NCBI RefSeq assembly: GCF_042649685.1
Contig: NZ_JBHRZT010000043.1
Coordinates: forward strand, 141,203-205,202
From: Bacillus_BA songklensis
GTDB taxonomy: Bacteria > Bacillota > Bacilli > Bacillales > Bacillaceae_H
Reading direction: 5' to 3'
DNA length: 64,000 nt
This document shows, one piece after another, positions 16,596-25,825 of this stretch; within the stretch, counting starts at the first letter, position 1, and each line of letters begins with the position of its first letter. The notes under the pieces were generated by a model. The model saw only the letters and a list, made by a program, of their open reading frames with translations. It was not told the origin of the DNA and made no database searches. A program made the position numbers and the translations under genes.

Positions 16596-17594
16596 TTATA
16601 GTGCACACTCTTCAATTTCAAATCCGAGATCCTCAATGATCCCCCAATCCGATGTTGGTTCCTGTCCTTCTGTTGTTAAATAGTCGCCAACAAAGATGGA
16701 GTTCGCCGCGAATAACCCAAGCGGCTGCAAGGAACGTAAATTCACTTCACGCCCGCCGGAAATGCGAATTTCTTTCGTCGGGTTAACAAAACGCATCATT
16801 GCCAGGATTTTCAAACATTTGACTGGTGTCAATGCTTCTTGCCCTTCTAAAGGGGTTCCTTTAATGGAAACAAGGAAGTTACATGGAATGGAGTCAGCAT
16901 CTATGCGATTTAGCTCAAACGCAATATCTACTGCCTGCTCGTCTGTTTCGCCCATTCCGAAAATGGCGCCTGAGCATGGAGAAATCCCTGCTTCCTTTGC
17001 TTTTTCTACAGTATCAACACGATCATCATACGTATGGGTTGAACAAATATTTTCATAGTTATTGACATGTGTATTCAGGTTATGATTATAGCGGTGAACC
17101 CCCGCTTCTGCTAAACGTGCTGCCTGATCTTCATTCAAAAATCCTAAACAGCAGCAAATTTTCAAATCCGTGTTCTCACGAATTTCCTTTACCGCTCCAA
17201 TGACGTGCTCAACCTCTTTATCGGTTGGACGGCGGCCTGAAGCGACAATACAGTAGGTACCTGCTTTGCGTCTCTTGGCTTCATAAGCACCTTCAACGAT
17301 TTTTTCTTTTGTTAACCATGCATAGCGGTCAATCGGTGCTTCTGATACGATTGATTGGGAACAGTAGCCGCAATCTTCTGGACATAAGCCAGATTTTGTA
17401 TTGATGATCATGTTTAGTTTCACTTTTTTCCCATAATAGTGATGGCGGATCAGAAAGGCAGCGTTCATTATTTCTAAAATATCTTCGTCTTTCGTATGCA
17501 GAATTGCTAATGCATCCTCACGGCTGATTGAATTGCCGTCAATGACTCCCTGCGCCAGCTCTTTCCACGTTTTTTTCGTTTGTATTAGCTCCAT
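16596..17594 (-). CDS. bioB: Biotin synthase
   Basis: 332-aa radical-SAM enzyme inserting sulfur into dethiobiotin. The SAM [4Fe-4S] motif is in CPEDCGYCSQS, and the second cluster ligands lie in YNHNLNT, EAGISPCSGAIFGMGE and the RISGGRE segment. Last gene of the bioA-bioD-bioB operon. Its ATG follows GGGGGATGGAACG and lies inside the end of bioD, giving a 56-nt overlap. Confidence 0.97.
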   Translation of the reverse strand: MELIQTKKTWKELAQGVIDGNSISREDALAILHTKDEDILEIMNAAFLIRHHYYGKKVKLNMIINTKSGLCPEDCGYCSQSIVSEAPIDRYAWLTKEKIVEGAYEAKRRKAGTYCIVASGRRPTDKEVEHVIGAVKEIRENTDLKICCCLGFLNEDQAARLAEAGVHRYNHNLNTHVNNYENICSTHTYDDRVDTVEKAKEAGISPCSGAIFGMGETDEQAVDIAFELNRIDADSIPCNFLVSIKGTPLEGQEALTPVKCLKILAMMRFVNPTKEIRISGGREVNLRSLQPLGLFAANSIFVGDYLTTEGQEPTSDWGIIEDLGFEIEECAL

Positions 17595-18303
17595 CGTTCC
17601 ATCCCCCGTTTTTCATAATGGATTGAATAAAAGATTGGTTAATATATTGATCACATGCTTGGATAACCGCTTCCCTTGAAGGATGGTTTCCAAGATGCGG
17701 TAAAGCTCCCCACACTTTTGTACGTCCATGCTGTTCAATCATGTTAATATTTTCATTCACCCTCTCTTTTTGAGAGGAGTCGTAACCCGATAAGATTACT
17801 CCCGCTACTGTTAAACCGTGCTGTCTTGCATATTCAACCGTCAAAATCGTATGGTTGACGGTTCCTAAAGTTGGTCTTGCTACAATTAAAAGCGGCATTT
17901 TCAATGCTTGAGCTAGGTGAATAACCATACAGTCCGACGTGTATGGAACAGCTAAACCGCCCGCACCCTCCACAAACATAAATTCATGTGTATTTTCCAG
18001 GTGCTCAAAATGCCTTAGAAGATCAGCCATGGCCACTTCAAATCCGGCTCTTTTTAAAGCCAAGGCAGGGGCTAGCGGCTCGAGAACAGAATAAGGGCAA
18101 ACGGTATGGACATCATCATCAACTCCTGACACATGCTTTAAGCGCCACGCATCTCCCTCTTTGTCATTCGCATCATGACCGCTTTGAATTGGTTTAAACA
18201 CCCCTGCATCAAAGCCTTTTTTCCGTAACAGTCCGGCTAATCCCCCTGTCACAAGCGTCTTGCCTACTTCCGTATCCGTTGCCGTTACGAATAATCCATT
18301 CAT
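17539..18303 (-). CDS. bioD: Dethiobiotin synthetase
   Basis: 254 aa. The P-loop is in FVTATDTEVGKTLVTGGLAG, with FVEGAGGLAVPY and FKPIQSG also typical. It closes the ureido ring of 7,8-diaminopelargonate using ATP and CO2. It overlaps bioA by 4 nt (ATGA) and runs 56 nt into bioB. The last 25 or so residues look like frame read-through rather than folded core, so an ancestral shorter end is likely. Confidence 0.95.
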   Translation of the reverse strand: MNGLFVTATDTEVGKTLVTGGLAGLLRKKGFDAGVFKPIQSGHDANDKEGDAWRLKHVSGVDDDVHTVCPYSVLEPLAPALALKRAGFEVAMADLLRHFEHLENTHEFMFVEGAGGLAVPYTSDCMVIHLAQALKMPLLIVARPTLGTVNHTILTVEYARQHGLTVAGVILSGYDSSQKERVNENINMIEQHGRTKVWGALPHLGNHPSREAVIQACDQYINQSFIQSIMKNGGWNDGANTNEKNVERAGAGSH

Positions 18304-19685
18304 TCTTTATCCTCCTCAGTGATGTCATAAATCGCTTGTTTGAGAATGGACAACATATCATCCAGTTCTTCAACGGTAGAGGCAAGCGGCGGCATAAAGA
18401 CAATGACATTGCCAAGCGGACGCAGCAACATGCCGAGTTCTTTCGCACGACGGCATACAAGTACCCCGATTCTCTCTTTCCACTCGTATGCTTCTTTTGT
18501 AGTCTTATCTTTCACTAGCTCAATGCCTATCATAAATCCTTTTTGGCGAATGTCCCCTACATGCTCCAGCTCATAAAAATCGTTTAAACGACTTTCCAGA
18601 TAAATAGATTTATTTGCAACCTGCTCAACTAATCTATTTTTTTCGAATAACTCCAGGTTGGCTAAAGCAGCGGCGCATCCAAGCGGATTTCCTGTATAGC
18701 TGTGGCCATGGAAAAACGTTTTTTGTTCTTCATACTCTCCTAAAAAAGCTTCGTAAATATTGTCTGTCGTCACGGTAATGGCAACTGGCAAGTAACCTCC
18801 TGTAATGCCTTTTCCAGCCGTTAAAATATCCGGTGTTACTCCTTCATGCTCACAGGCAAACATTTTCCCCGTTCTGCCAAACCCTGTGGCCACTTCATCG
18901 GCAATCATTAATACATTATATGTTGTACAAAGCTCCCGTACGCCTCGCAAATATCCTTCAGGCATCACGATGATCCCGCTTGCCCCTTGTACGATCGGCT
19001 CCACAATTAAAGCAGCGATTTCATGACCTCGTTCCTTCAGCAACTCTTCCAGTTCTTCCAAATGCTTTTTGACAATTACATCATGATCTTCTCCATAAGG
19101 AGATCGATAAACAAATGGATATGTAACTTTAATAGACGGAAATAAAAGAGAACTGTAGGTTTTATGGTATAAATCGATCGCACCGACCGAAACCGCCCCG
19201 ATGGTATCCCCGTGATACGCTTCTTTCATGGTGATAAAGTGCTGTTTTGCAGGTTTGCCCTTATGCTGCCAATATTGGAAAGCCATTTTAATCGCAATCT
19301 CAACAGAGGTGGCTCCTGCATCTGAATAAAACACCTTTCTTAACCCTTTTGGCATAATTTCCACTAATTTTTCAGCCAGCAAAACAGAAGGAACATTAGC
19401 CATTCCTAAAAGGGTAGAATGGGCGACAAGATCCAACTGCTCTCGGATAGCGTTGTCAATTTCCTCAATACAGTGCCCATGTACATTCAACCAAATAGAC
19501 GAAACTCCGTCCCAATATTCCTTTCCTTGCATATCATATAATTTCCGGCCTTTTCCATGCGTAATGATAACCGGGTCATCTTCTATGTATTGTTTCATTT
19601 GAGTAAACGGATGCCATACATATTCTTTGTTTTTGGCAGCCATTTCTTCGTAAGTCAGCTGTGCATATGGTTTTGTTGCCGTCAT
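18300..19685 (-). CDS. bioA: Adenosylmethionine-8-amino-7-oxononanoate aminotransferase
   Basis: 461-aa class III PLP aminotransferase. WHPFTQMKQY is the BioA signature. DEVATGFGRTGKMFACEHE and TAGKGITGGYLP (with the PLP lysine) give the active site. It converts KAPA to DAPA with SAM as amino donor. First gene of the biotin operon, controlled by the BirA operator immediately upstream. bioW/bioF are not in the window. Confidence 0.96.
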   Translation of the reverse strand: MTATKPYAQLTYEEMAAKNKEYVWHPFTQMKQYIEDDPVIITHGKGRKLYDMQGKEYWDGVSSIWLNVHGHCIEEIDNAIREQLDLVAHSTLLGMANVPSVLLAEKLVEIMPKGLRKVFYSDAGATSVEIAIKMAFQYWQHKGKPAKQHFITMKEAYHGDTIGAVSVGAIDLYHKTYSSLLFPSIKVTYPFVYRSPYGEDHDVIVKKHLEELEELLKERGHEIAALIVEPIVQGASGIIVMPEGYLRGVRELCTTYNVLMIADEVATGFGRTGKMFACEHEGVTPDILTAGKGITGGYLPVAITVTTDNIYEAFLGEYEEQKTFFHGHSYTGNPLGCAAALANLELFEKNRLVEQVANKSIYLESRLNDFYELEHVGDIRQKGFMIGIELVKDKTTKEAYEWKERIGVLVCRRAKELGMLLRPLGNVIVFMPPLASTVEELDDMLSILKQAIYDITEEDKE

Positions 19686-19704
19686 TTCTCCTTTTCACCT
19701 CTAT

Positions 19705-19735
19705 TTGTTAACTTTTTATAATTAAAAGTTAACAT
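19705..19735 (-). promoter_or_regulatory. BirA operator
   Basis: TTGTTAAC and GTTAACA half sites separated by 15 bp match the biotin-repressor box. It overlaps the -10 region of the bioA promoter. Confidence 0.9.
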
Positions 19736-19755
19736 TATGGGTGCAATAGTGTCAA
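19727..19755 (-). promoter_or_regulatory. SigA promoter of the biotin operon
   Basis: TTGACA (19750-19755), 17 bp, TTAACT (19727-19732) on the minus strand. The -10 box is part of the BirA operator. Confidence 0.8.
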
Positions 19756-19797
19756 TCAAATTCCACAAAATTCCTACTATATTCCTTTTACTAAAGA

Positions 19798-19885
19798 AAA
19801 GTGGAACGAGCCTGCTTAGCTCCATAGGGAATTGGAGCTTCTGAGAAGGAGTCGCTTTTTGACTCCGAATGAGCTTTTTGTTCCT
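19798..19885 (+). repeat. Divergent dispersed intergenic repeat, copy R4
   Basis: Blocks TTAGCTCC, then AATTGGAGCTTCTGA and a hairpin GGAGTCGCTTTTTGACTCC follow the order of copies R1-R3, but the sequence has drifted. Confidence 0.45.
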
Positions 19886-19942
19886 CTTATACATAACTTG
19901 GTGAATAGTTAAAAAACTATACGTAAAAGGAGGGAACATAAC

Positions 19943-20215
19943 ATGGCAAGAAGACGAAGATTACTCGTTCCAGAAGCCCAACAGGGTATGGACCAATTAA
20001 AAGAAAGCGTTATGAAACGAGATGGCTATCAAGTAAGCAGCGACAATCCTAACGATGTAAAATATGAAGTGGCAAAAGAATTAAATATTCCCCTTCAACA
20101 CGGAAGAAACGGGCACTTAACATCAGTGCAGGCAGGAAAAATCGGCGGCCAAATCGGAGGAAGAATGGTAAAAGAATTGATTAAAATGGCACAAGAAACG
20201 TTAAACAAAAAGTAA
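19943..20215 (+). CDS. Alpha/beta-type small acid-soluble spore protein
   Basis: 90 aa. KYEVAKELNIPL aligns with the GPR protease-cleavage region and GGQIGGRMVKELIKMAQETL with the C-terminal DNA-binding helix of SASPs. It belongs to the longer subgroup with HGRNGHLTSVQAGKIGG between the two helices. It coats spore DNA and protects it from UV and oxidation. AAAGGAGGGAAC precedes the ATG. I cannot define a convincing SigG promoter. Confidence 0.92.
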   Translation: MARRRRLLVPEAQQGMDQLKESVMKRDGYQVSSDNPNDVKYEVAKELNIPLQHGRNGHLTSVQAGKIGGQIGGRMVKELIKMAQETLNKK

Positions 20216-20481
20216 ACGATACAAGATTTTCCAAATCACTTTACTATTCACCATATTTCTTTGTTCTTTTGCAATTCGCGTGCCATTTCCCGAGAAATAT
20301 GTCATCTTTTCACATTAATTGCCGCATTAAGGCTCATTTCTTTCAAGAAAACCCGGCTAGACCCAAGCCTTTAGGCACTAGAGTTCGCCTCGCTGTACTT
20401 ATGCGGTTAAGAAGGTATTTTTATACTTTCTTACTAGACAAAAAAAGACGTCCCTTCACTTGAAGGGACGTCTTTTCCTTG
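20216..20481. other. Intergenic stretch with shared terminator
   Basis: No supported gene. At about 20443-20476 AAAAGACGTCCCTTCA and its complement form a strong terminator with flanking A and T runs, suited to both convergent genes. Confidence 0.7.
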
Positions 20482-22923
20482 CTATTTGATAAGGTTAGAT
20501 ACTGTTTTAAAGTAAGAGTATTCAGCTGGCTTAACCTTTAAATCAAGCTGCACAATCACCGGATCATGGTCGCTTGCACGCCCATGTTCTTCTGTGAAGT
20601 CAGAGTTTATGTTTACAATATCAACTTTAGTTCGGCTAGTTAGATTATTGGATACTAGAATATGATCCAATACTTGCGCATTTCCCTCATAGTTATACGT
20701 GTATTGCTGTTCTAGAGGCAATTCCTCAATCATGCTCGTTAAAACATTTCCTTTTAATGTTTTAAGTGGCTTAGAAAATTGGAAATCATTTAGGTCACCT
20801 AACACAACGACATTCGCGTTAGGATTATTTTCTACAATATCCTGTACAAAGCCGTTCACTACTTTAGCAATTTCCATACGCTGCTTTTCGCTCTCTAATA
20901 CAGGCGGCTGGTTGGAACCAAATAAAGCATCATCTCCGCCTTTAGAGTTAAAGTGATTTGCAATGACTGTTACTTTTCGGCCTTTAAATTTGAACTCGGC
21001 AGCTAATGGTTTACGTGAATTCTCAAAAACAGGGTTTGTCGGATCAATACGGCCCGGATTAAGGGTTAACCCGTTCTTTCCTACTTCAACGGCGGTAAGG
21101 GCATCGCCTTTTGGCTTATCATCAACAAGCTGTACCCGTTCCGGATTGTAAATATATCCCACACGAATGTTTCCACCAGGTTGTCCGCCATCCTTTTTGT
21201 CTTCTGGAGCGATATCTGTAAATTGATATGCAGGACCGCCTGCCGCTTTAATGGCTTCAATTAAAGTTTGGTAACTTTCACTGGCATCAGTCACACCCGA
21301 GTTTTTAGGACCATCATTGTCTTGCACTTCTACTAAACCAACAATATCAGGATTTTTCAGCTTCTCTACAATCGCTTTAGCTAATCTCTCTGTCTTTTCT
21401 GTCCCTACTGATTTTGAGAAGTTTTCAACGTTATATGAGGCAATTGTTAATTGATCTTTGTCAAATTGAATCGTTGTTGCTTCTCTCTCTTTCTTACCTT
21501 CCGCCACTTCAGGAAGGGGCTCTGTATTCAATAATTTAAAGTTGCTATAGCTGTAGTGCATAACACCTTTAATAGCACCCGCGAAAGAATCTCCTACTTT
21601 TACTTGAGGCTCCTCCGCTATAAGCACATCATCAATAATAATCCGTTCAGGATTTGAATCGTCTTCCTTAAGTAATACTCCACCCATAGGCGTCAATTGT
21701 TCATCCAAAGGTTCATTGCCTGGAACAACCGGGATTTCCCCATATTTATTTGTTGGTCCAACTACCTTGGCATCATTAACTTGAACATACATTCCTTCAA
21801 TGCTCTCAAAGAAGTCAATACCGTCTTCTGCTGGATTAAACTCGTCAAAGTTGTCGTTATCAATGACTTTAGTTGGCAGTACATAATCACCTTGCCCCAA
21901 TATAGTTGGAGCAGGAAGTGCGTTGCCCGACGACATTTTTTTCACTGTAGCATTTGTCATTTCGGTAATGGTCAGTTCGCCTTCATAACCGTGTTCTTTG
22001 ACTATTCCATTTACTGAAACTTTATCTCCAACTTGAACCTCTGCGTCTCTTTTATACACATAAATGCCCTCGGAAGTTTTAGGACTGCTATCCTGCTGGT
22101 CATCTTGCATATAAAATCCTTTCGCATCAACCGTCGTTACAATACCTTGAATGTTTGTCACTTCTTGATCTGTAAGCGGCGAAGTATGAGCCGCCCCTTG
22201 AATATCATGGATTCGAAGAGTAGGTTCAGGGATTTCCTCATCTCCTGGCGTTCCTGTGTCCCCACCATTATCTGGCTGGTCTGGAACCTGTCCAATGGAA
22301 TTAACAGGCGTTGGCTCTTTCACCTCAAAATCTGCTTTATTGTTGTTTGTATCAACATTCGGATCTTTCCGTTGAGCGCTTGTTGCATTGCTTAATGAAT
22401 CAGTGGGGGCATCTCCTTCATATTGGCTTGCTGATGAGCCATAGCCCACAAAATCGACAACATCCGGGTCGTCTTTGCCTGTTACAGCCTCTTCATTACG
22501 GACAAGAGCTACTTTTCCACTTGAACCGCTCATGGCAATTTTGCCTTCCGTGTCAGGCGTCGGCAACAGCTCAGCAGCTGCATTAGCTCCCGCCGCTTGC
22601 TGCACTAGATAATAAGACTTTGGCTGGATAGTTCCTTTTAATTCTGTTTTGTTCGTACTGAAGCTTCCGGTGGAAGATGCATACTGCACCGTCCATCCCT
22701 CTAATGAAACTGCATGATCAGTAGGATTATAAAGTTCAATGAAATCGTTTTTTAATGTTGCTCCATTGTTCCCTCCGCCGCCGTACACTTCACTAATCAC
22801 AATATGTTCGGCTGTATTTGTTTCCGCTTTCGCTGTGTTAGAAATAGCTGCAGGCAATAGCAAGAACGAGACTAGGGACACATTTAATACTTTTTTCATC
22901 TTTACTAATCTCTTGATCTCCAA
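20482..22923 (-). CDS. Secreted multi-domain nuclease (lamin-tail, OB-fold and EEP domains)
   Basis: About 813 aa. The TTG at 22923 follows GGGAGTTTGGAGAG and is preferred; ATGs at 22944 and 22899 are alternatives. Signal peptide ends TAKA. Order: lamin-tail-like domain (about 45-150, ISEVYGGGGNNGATLKNDFI), a proline-rich linker, an OB-fold nucleic-acid domain (about 235-460), then an endonuclease/exonuclease/phosphatase domain (about 485-800). In the last, NVENF, VEVQDND, NHFNSKGGDD, VVLGDLNDF and the terminal SDHDPV catalytic motif are present. It probably degrades extracellular DNA or RNA for nutrition. There is no LPxTG anchor. Confidence 0.9.
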   Translation of the reverse strand: MEIKRLVKMKKVLNVSLVSFLLLPAAISNTAKAETNTAEHIVISEVYGGGGNNGATLKNDFIELYNPTDHAVSLEGWTVQYASSTGSFSTNKTELKGTIQPKSYYLVQQAAGANAAAELLPTPDTEGKIAMSGSSGKVALVRNEEAVTGKDDPDVVDFVGYGSSASQYEGDAPTDSLSNATSAQRKDPNVDTNNNKADFEVKEPTPVNSIGQVPDQPDNGGDTGTPGDEEIPEPTLRIHDIQGAAHTSPLTDQEVTNIQGIVTTVDAKGFYMQDDQQDSSPKTSEGIYVYKRDAEVQVGDKVSVNGIVKEHGYEGELTITEMTNATVKKMSSGNALPAPTILGQGDYVLPTKVIDNDNFDEFNPAEDGIDFFESIEGMYVQVNDAKVVGPTNKYGEIPVVPGNEPLDEQLTPMGGVLLKEDDSNPERIIIDDVLIAEEPQVKVGDSFAGAIKGVMHYSYSNFKLLNTEPLPEVAEGKKEREATTIQFDKDQLTIASYNVENFSKSVGTEKTERLAKAIVEKLKNPDIVGLVEVQDNDGPKNSGVTDASESYQTLIEAIKAAGGPAYQFTDIAPEDKKDGGQPGGNIRVGYIYNPERVQLVDDKPKGDALTAVEVGKNGLTLNPGRIDPTNPVFENSRKPLAAEFKFKGRKVTVIANHFNSKGGDDALFGSNQPPVLESEKQRMEIAKVVNGFVQDIVENNPNANVVVLGDLNDFQFSKPLKTLKGNVLTSMIEELPLEQQYTYNYEGNAQVLDHILVSNNLTSRTKVDIVNINSDFTEEHGRASDHDPVIVQLDLKVKPAEYSYFKTVSNLIK

Positions 22924-23154
22924 CTCTCCAAACTCCCTCTCCATTTGTATTTGTCATGTTATTGCAAAATCAAGTTACATTTTGCACTATAACAACGAAA
23001 CATCAATTCTATGTTTCGATAATGTAAAAACATTATAAATTTGTAAGAATTATACATACCATTCATATAGTTAACTTTTATTTAACGATTTATGGGGGAT
23101 TTTATAAAACTGGATGCAAACACAAAAAGACCCTGCTTGCGCAGAGTCCATTCT

Positions 23155-24420
23155 TTATTTTGCTACTGTCATATTCGCTTCTTCCATTTTTTCTTCTATA
23201 GGCGGATGAAACTCGTTTTCCATTTTTGATATGACGACAGTAGCTACACCATTTCCGATTAAGTTTGTGATCGCGCGAGCTTCTGACATAAAGCGGTCTA
23301 CCCCCAGAAGTAAAGCGATACCTTCTACCGGAATCATCGGGAAAGCTGCAAGAGTTGCTGCAAGAGTAATGAAACCGGAGCCTGTTACACCTGCAGCCCC
23401 TTTCGATGTCAGCATCAAGATTCCTAATAGTGTAAGTTCTTGCCATATTGTTAAATCAACGCCATATGCTTGTGCGATAAAGATTGCTGCCATTGATAAG
23501 TAAATGGCTGTCCCGTCCAAGTTAAATGAATAACCTGTTGGAACAACAAGACCTACCACTGATTTCGAACAACCGTATTTCTCCAATCTTTCCATCATTT
23601 TCGGAAGTGCTGATTCAGATGAAGAAGTTCCTAATACGAGCAAGATTTCTTCTTTAATATAAGCGATGAATTTCAGAATACTGAATCCATAAAACTTAGT
23701 GATTGCACCAAGAACCAGGATAATAAATAAAAACATAGTAATGTATACAGATCCCATTAATTTTCCTAACGACACTAGTGACCCTAAACCAAAGTTTCCG
23801 ATTGTATAGGCCATAGCACCAAATGCCGCAATCGGTGATACCTTCATGATCATGTTAACAATGCCAAAGAAGATATCCGTCAATCTTTCGAACAATGTAA
23901 TAACAGGTGCTGCTTTCTCACCAAGTGCGGCTGTTGCGAGTCCAAATAACACCGCAAAGAATAAGATTGGCAATAATTCACCATTTGCCATTGCTGCCAC
24001 TGCGTTATCCGGGATAATTCCCATGATAAACTCTATAAAGCCGTGCTGTGCCTCTGCTGCTTGTGTCGTATATTGTGAAATGTCTCCACCTTCTACAGCA
24101 CTTGTATTAAAACCTGTACCTGGTTTAATAATATTTACAACAAGGATACCGATTGCTAATGCAAATGTTGTGACGATTTCAAAATATAGTAAAGCTTTGC
24201 CTCCAATTCTCCCTACTTTCTTCAAGTCCCCCATACTGCCGATCCCAATGACAACCGTAAAGAAGATAATAGGTGCAATCACCATCTTAATAAGTTTAAT
24301 GAATATATCTGCTAATACTTTCAGCTGTGCCCCAAACTCCGGAAACAAAAACCCTACACCAATCCCGAGTATAATCGCAATGATAACTCGAACTGTTAAG
24401 TTATTAAAGTTGATCTTCAA
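23155..24420 (-). CDS. dctP: C4-dicarboxylate symporter
   Basis: 421 aa, DAACS family. The serine-rich re-entrant loop is in LGTSSSESALPKMMERLEKY, the substrate region in GYSFNLDGTAIYLSM, and MLTSKGAAGVTGSGFITLA follows. It takes up succinate, fumarate and malate with cations. The start is TTG at 24420 after GGGGGAGGAAGAA. It lies beside dctB and the dctS-dctR pair, matching the B. subtilis dct set. Confidence 0.93.
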   Translation of the reverse strand: MKINFNNLTVRVIIAIILGIGVGFLFPEFGAQLKVLADIFIKLIKMVIAPIIFFTVVIGIGSMGDLKKVGRIGGKALLYFEIVTTFALAIGILVVNIIKPGTGFNTSAVEGGDISQYTTQAAEAQHGFIEFIMGIIPDNAVAAMANGELLPILFFAVLFGLATAALGEKAAPVITLFERLTDIFFGIVNMIMKVSPIAAFGAMAYTIGNFGLGSLVSLGKLMGSVYITMFLFIILVLGAITKFYGFSILKFIAYIKEEILLVLGTSSSESALPKMMERLEKYGCSKSVVGLVVPTGYSFNLDGTAIYLSMAAIFIAQAYGVDLTIWQELTLLGILMLTSKGAAGVTGSGFITLAATLAAFPMIPVEGIALLLGVDRFMSEARAITNLIGNGVATVVISKMENEFHPPIEEKMEEANMTVAK

Positions 24421-24450
24421 TTCTTCCTCCCCCTCTCACTTCCGTTTATT

Positions 24451-24464
24451 TGTTAACGCTTTCA
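24451..24464 (-). promoter_or_regulatory. cre site upstream of dctP
   Basis: TGAAAGCGTTAACA on the minus strand fits TGWNANCGNTNWCA fully. It is 30 bp before the start codon, in a roadblock position for CcpA. Confidence 0.8.
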
Positions 24465-24496
24465 TATATTCGTTTATTCGTTTATTCGTTAATTTA
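24465..24496 (-). promoter_or_regulatory. Direct repeats upstream of dctP, candidate DctR site
   Basis: The minus strand holds CGAATAAA-type units repeated three times at 8-bp spacing (about 24468-24492). Since dctSR is adjacent and DctR activates dctP in B. subtilis, these may bind DctR. This is inference. Confidence 0.4.
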
Positions 24497-24565
24497 ATAT
24501 TAACTAATTATTAAGAAATTTTAAATTTATGGTGATAATGGTCTTTTTGTTCATTTTGGTCTTTT

Positions 24566-24658
24566 CCATGTCAGAGCTTCCTCAAGAAAGCTCTGACATG
24601 AAAAAACCTTATCGCTGCGGCTGCTGATTTACAAGGCATGGTAGCGACAAGGTTATCT
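24566..24658 (-). terminator. Two hairpins downstream of dctB
   Basis: The first met from dctB has arms AACCTTGTCGCTACC and an imperfect complement followed by TTTTTTC: a terminator for dctB at about 24605-24656. Beyond it lies a second hairpin (24566-24601) with 13-bp arms CATGTCAGAGCTT. Confidence 0.75.
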
Positions 24659-24661
24659 TTT

Positions 24662-25708
24662 TTACTCTTTCTTTAATTCTTCAATCATTTTTACTAGTTC
24701 TTCCGTAGCTTCCTCTTTAAAGTTTCGATAAATCGGCCGGAACCTCTGACGCCACTTCTTTTTTTCTTCCTCTGTCAGGTAATATACCTTAATATTGGAT
24801 TCTTTTTGAATACGTTCCAATTGCTCTTCGTTCATTAATTTTGATTGTTCCCAAATCCAGGTGGTCGTTTCTTCCATCGCCCCTGTCAGGAGAACCTGAA
24901 CATCAGGTGGTAAACGCTCCCAAAACTCCTCATTCATCAAGACTGCATAACCTAAATAACCGTGATTGCTAATCGTCATATAACGCTGCAGCTGATAAAA
25001 GCGTTTCGAATAAATATTTGAAATGGTATTTTCCTGCCCATCAAATTGATGCTTTTCCAAAGATTCGTAAACTTGATTAAACGGTACCACTTTCGGCTCT
25101 CCGCCCAATAGCCGAAACTGCTCTTCAATGACTTCACTGGGCATAATCCGAAATCGCTGCCCCTTAAAATCTCTCGGTTTCAGCAAAGGCCGCTCATCAC
25201 TCGTCATTTGCTTAAAACCGTTACTCCATAAAGCCAGACCTTTTATGTTCTCATCCTTAAGCATTGTCAACAGCTTCCTGCCTACATCTCCCATGAAAGC
25301 TCGTTCTACCTCTTCATAATCCTCAAATATAAAAGGTAAGTCAAACACTTGCCATTCCGGCATTATCTCTGTCATTTTCGAAAAGGATGGAGCTATCATT
25401 TGTACGTCATCTCGCATTAATGCATTGATTTCCTCATCGTCGGAGTACAACACGCCATTAGGAAATACTTCTACCTTTACTCGTCCATCCGATTTTTCAT
25501 TGACTATTTCAGCGAATTTTTGAGCTGCCAACCCTTTTGGAGTATTTTCTGCTACTACATGACTGAAATTAATGACAATTTGTTCCTTTAACCCCTTCTG
25601 CTCGTCATCATAATAAGTTGCTTTTTTTTCGAAAGCATCATAGCCAAATAAAAAGAAAAACATGAGGAAAAGACTGACGAACATGCTTGCTCCCACAAAG
25701 ATTCTCAT
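24662..25708 (-). CDS. dctB: C4-dicarboxylate-binding protein of the Dct sensor system
   Basis: About 348 aa from the ATG at 25708 (GGGAGAAACA upstream). An N-terminal membrane segment (MRIFVGASMFVSLFLMFFFL) precedes a TRAP DctP-type solute-binding domain with FSHVVAENTPKGLAAQKFAE and RDFKGQRFRIMPS. In B. subtilis DctB works with the DctS kinase as co-sensor rather than feeding a TRAP pump. No TRAP membrane genes are present, in agreement. It is transcribed divergently from dctS. Confidence 0.9.
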   Translation of the reverse strand: MRIFVGASMFVSLFLMFFFLFGYDAFEKKATYYDDEQKGLKEQIVINFSHVVAENTPKGLAAQKFAEIVNEKSDGRVKVEVFPNGVLYSDDEEINALMRDDVQMIAPSFSKMTEIMPEWQVFDLPFIFEDYEEVERAFMGDVGRKLLTMLKDENIKGLALWSNGFKQMTSDERPLLKPRDFKGQRFRIMPSEVIEEQFRLLGGEPKVVPFNQVYESLEKHQFDGQENTISNIYSKRFYQLQRYMTISNHGYLGYAVLMNEEFWERLPPDVQVLLTGAMEETTTWIWEQSKLMNEEQLERIQKESNIKVYYLTEEEKKKWRQRFRPIYRNFKEEATEELVKMIEELKKE

Positions 25709-25825
25709 TGTTTCTCCCATCTCTATCAAAAGTTTTCTGACTACTAATATTGTAACATGCGGTTTTTTCCATGGTAAAATGAAATTATAGATTATTATTT
25801 TTTATAATTGAGGTACTGTCGACTT

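Noticed and set aside
19895..19925. SigG promoter before the SASP gene
   Set aside because: TGAATA is present but no -10 box at acceptable spacing.
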